A DNA stretch of 64,000 bases, from the NCBI RefSeq assembly GCF_014843845.1, contig NZ_JHQS01000015.1, positions 62,001 through 126,000 on the forward strand. The letters are read 5' to 3'. Shown here in pieces: positions 63,784-64,000 of the stretch. Below the pieces are notes generated by a model. That model was given only the letters and a program-made list of their open reading frames with translations. It had not been told where the DNA came from and ran no database searches. Origin of the DNA: Mesorhizobium amorphae. Lineage in GTDB: Bacteria > Pseudomonadota > Alphaproteobacteria > Rhizobiales > Rhizobiaceae. Both the position numbers and the translations under genes were made by a program. Each line of letters opens with the position of its first letter. Position 1 is the stretch's first letter.

Positions 63784-63882
63784 AGAGCGGTTCAGCTTTT
63801 GATGAAGCTGACCTGCTCTTAAGTATTTGTTTTTACGCAATTCCGGACGGAAAACCGCTACGCACTTTTCCTGGAATTGCTC
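63784..63882 (-). repeat. Rhizobial dispersed intergenic repeat
   Basis: Contains GCAATTCCGGACGGAAAACC and GCACTTTTCCTGGAATTGC, ending with inverted GCAATTCC/GGAATTGC. This sequence is one I recognise as repeated many times between genes in Mesorhizobium and relatives. Confidence 0.7.
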
Positions 63883-63896
63883 AGGCCATGAAAACC

Positions 63897-64000
63897 TCAG
63901 GCGTCGATGTCGCTCAAGTCGACGATGACCCCGACATCTCCATCGGCGGCAGCCTTCTCATACAAGTCGACATCGATGTCGGTCGCGTCATCCTTCTCCG
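63897..64000 (-). CDS. Third Asp-rich protein, C-terminal part only (window edge)
   Basis: The last 34 codons of a minus-strand gene: DATDIDVDLYEKAAADGDVG then VIVDLSDIDA and stop. Asp-rich and similar in style to the two Asp-rich proteins at 58287 and 63035. The gene continues beyond the right edge, so length and start are unknown. Confidence 0.6.
   Translation of the reverse strand, partial: EKDDATDIDVDLYEKAAADGDVGVIVDLSDIDA

Overview
The window is high-GC alphaproteobacterial chromosome, most likely Mesorhizobium or a close rhizobial relative. The evidence is the gene content: a glpRDSTPQUVK glycerol operon of the rhizobial type, a BA14K protein, a DUF768 protein (a family I associate with Mesorhizobium), an Anbu/transglutaminase/alpha-E/ATP-grasp cluster, GyrA with Ala at the Ser83 position, and a typical rhizobial intergenic repeat at 63784-63882. 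Species is inferred, not proven.

Layout. 1-3792 (+): 3' part of pyrB, a dihydroorotase homologue that has lost its metal ligands, plsY and dprA, nearly all overlapping. 3965-10639 (-): a cell-surface glycan or lipid modification cluster (GT-C membrane protein, methyltransferase, GtrA flippase-like protein, two GT2 glycosyltransferases, a polytopic membrane protein). 11731-28878: a 17.1 kb integrated element bounded by a perfect 49-bp direct repeat of the 3' part of tRNA-Lys(TTT). 28830-28905 (-): the reconstituted tRNA-Lys. 29210-41448: BA14K protein, the complete glycerol uptake and catabolism operon (glpR-D-S-T-P-Q-U-V-K read right to left) and a PLP decarboxylase. 41554-45651 (-): the Anbu proteasome-like peptidase cluster. 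45815-54463: a stand-alone Lrp ligand-binding domain, DUF4864 protein, tgt/queA queuosine genes, YdcZ transporter, two cyclophilins, coaD, gyrA. 54642-57218: AraC regulator, two small enzymes or domains (one frameshifted), MarC. 57324-64000 (-): a type I secretion locus with a LuxR-type regulator and three very Asp-rich repetitive proteins.

Two regions look most novel. The tRNA-Lys element has a tyrosine integrase, an AlpA-like factor, an HNH-AP2 endonuclease, a Spo11/TopoVI-A-like TOPRIM protein, a winged-helix protein whose gene contains iteron-like repeats (candidate replication origin), a terminase small-subunit-like protein and a DUF2460 tail protein. I find no portal, capsid or terminase large subunit, so it resembles a phage satellite (PICI-like) more than a complete prophage. 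Its right half (21-27 kb) is gene-poor and rich in hairpins and dispersed repeats. The type I secretion locus at 57-64 kb pairs a PrtD-like ABC exporter and an N-terminally extended HlyD protein with acidic proteins built from QD/DxD repeats rather than canonical RTX nonapeptides. They are candidate secreted Ca2+-binding proteins of an undescribed type.

All calls come from reading sequence and protein motifs. No database search was run, and protein family names rest on remembered motifs.
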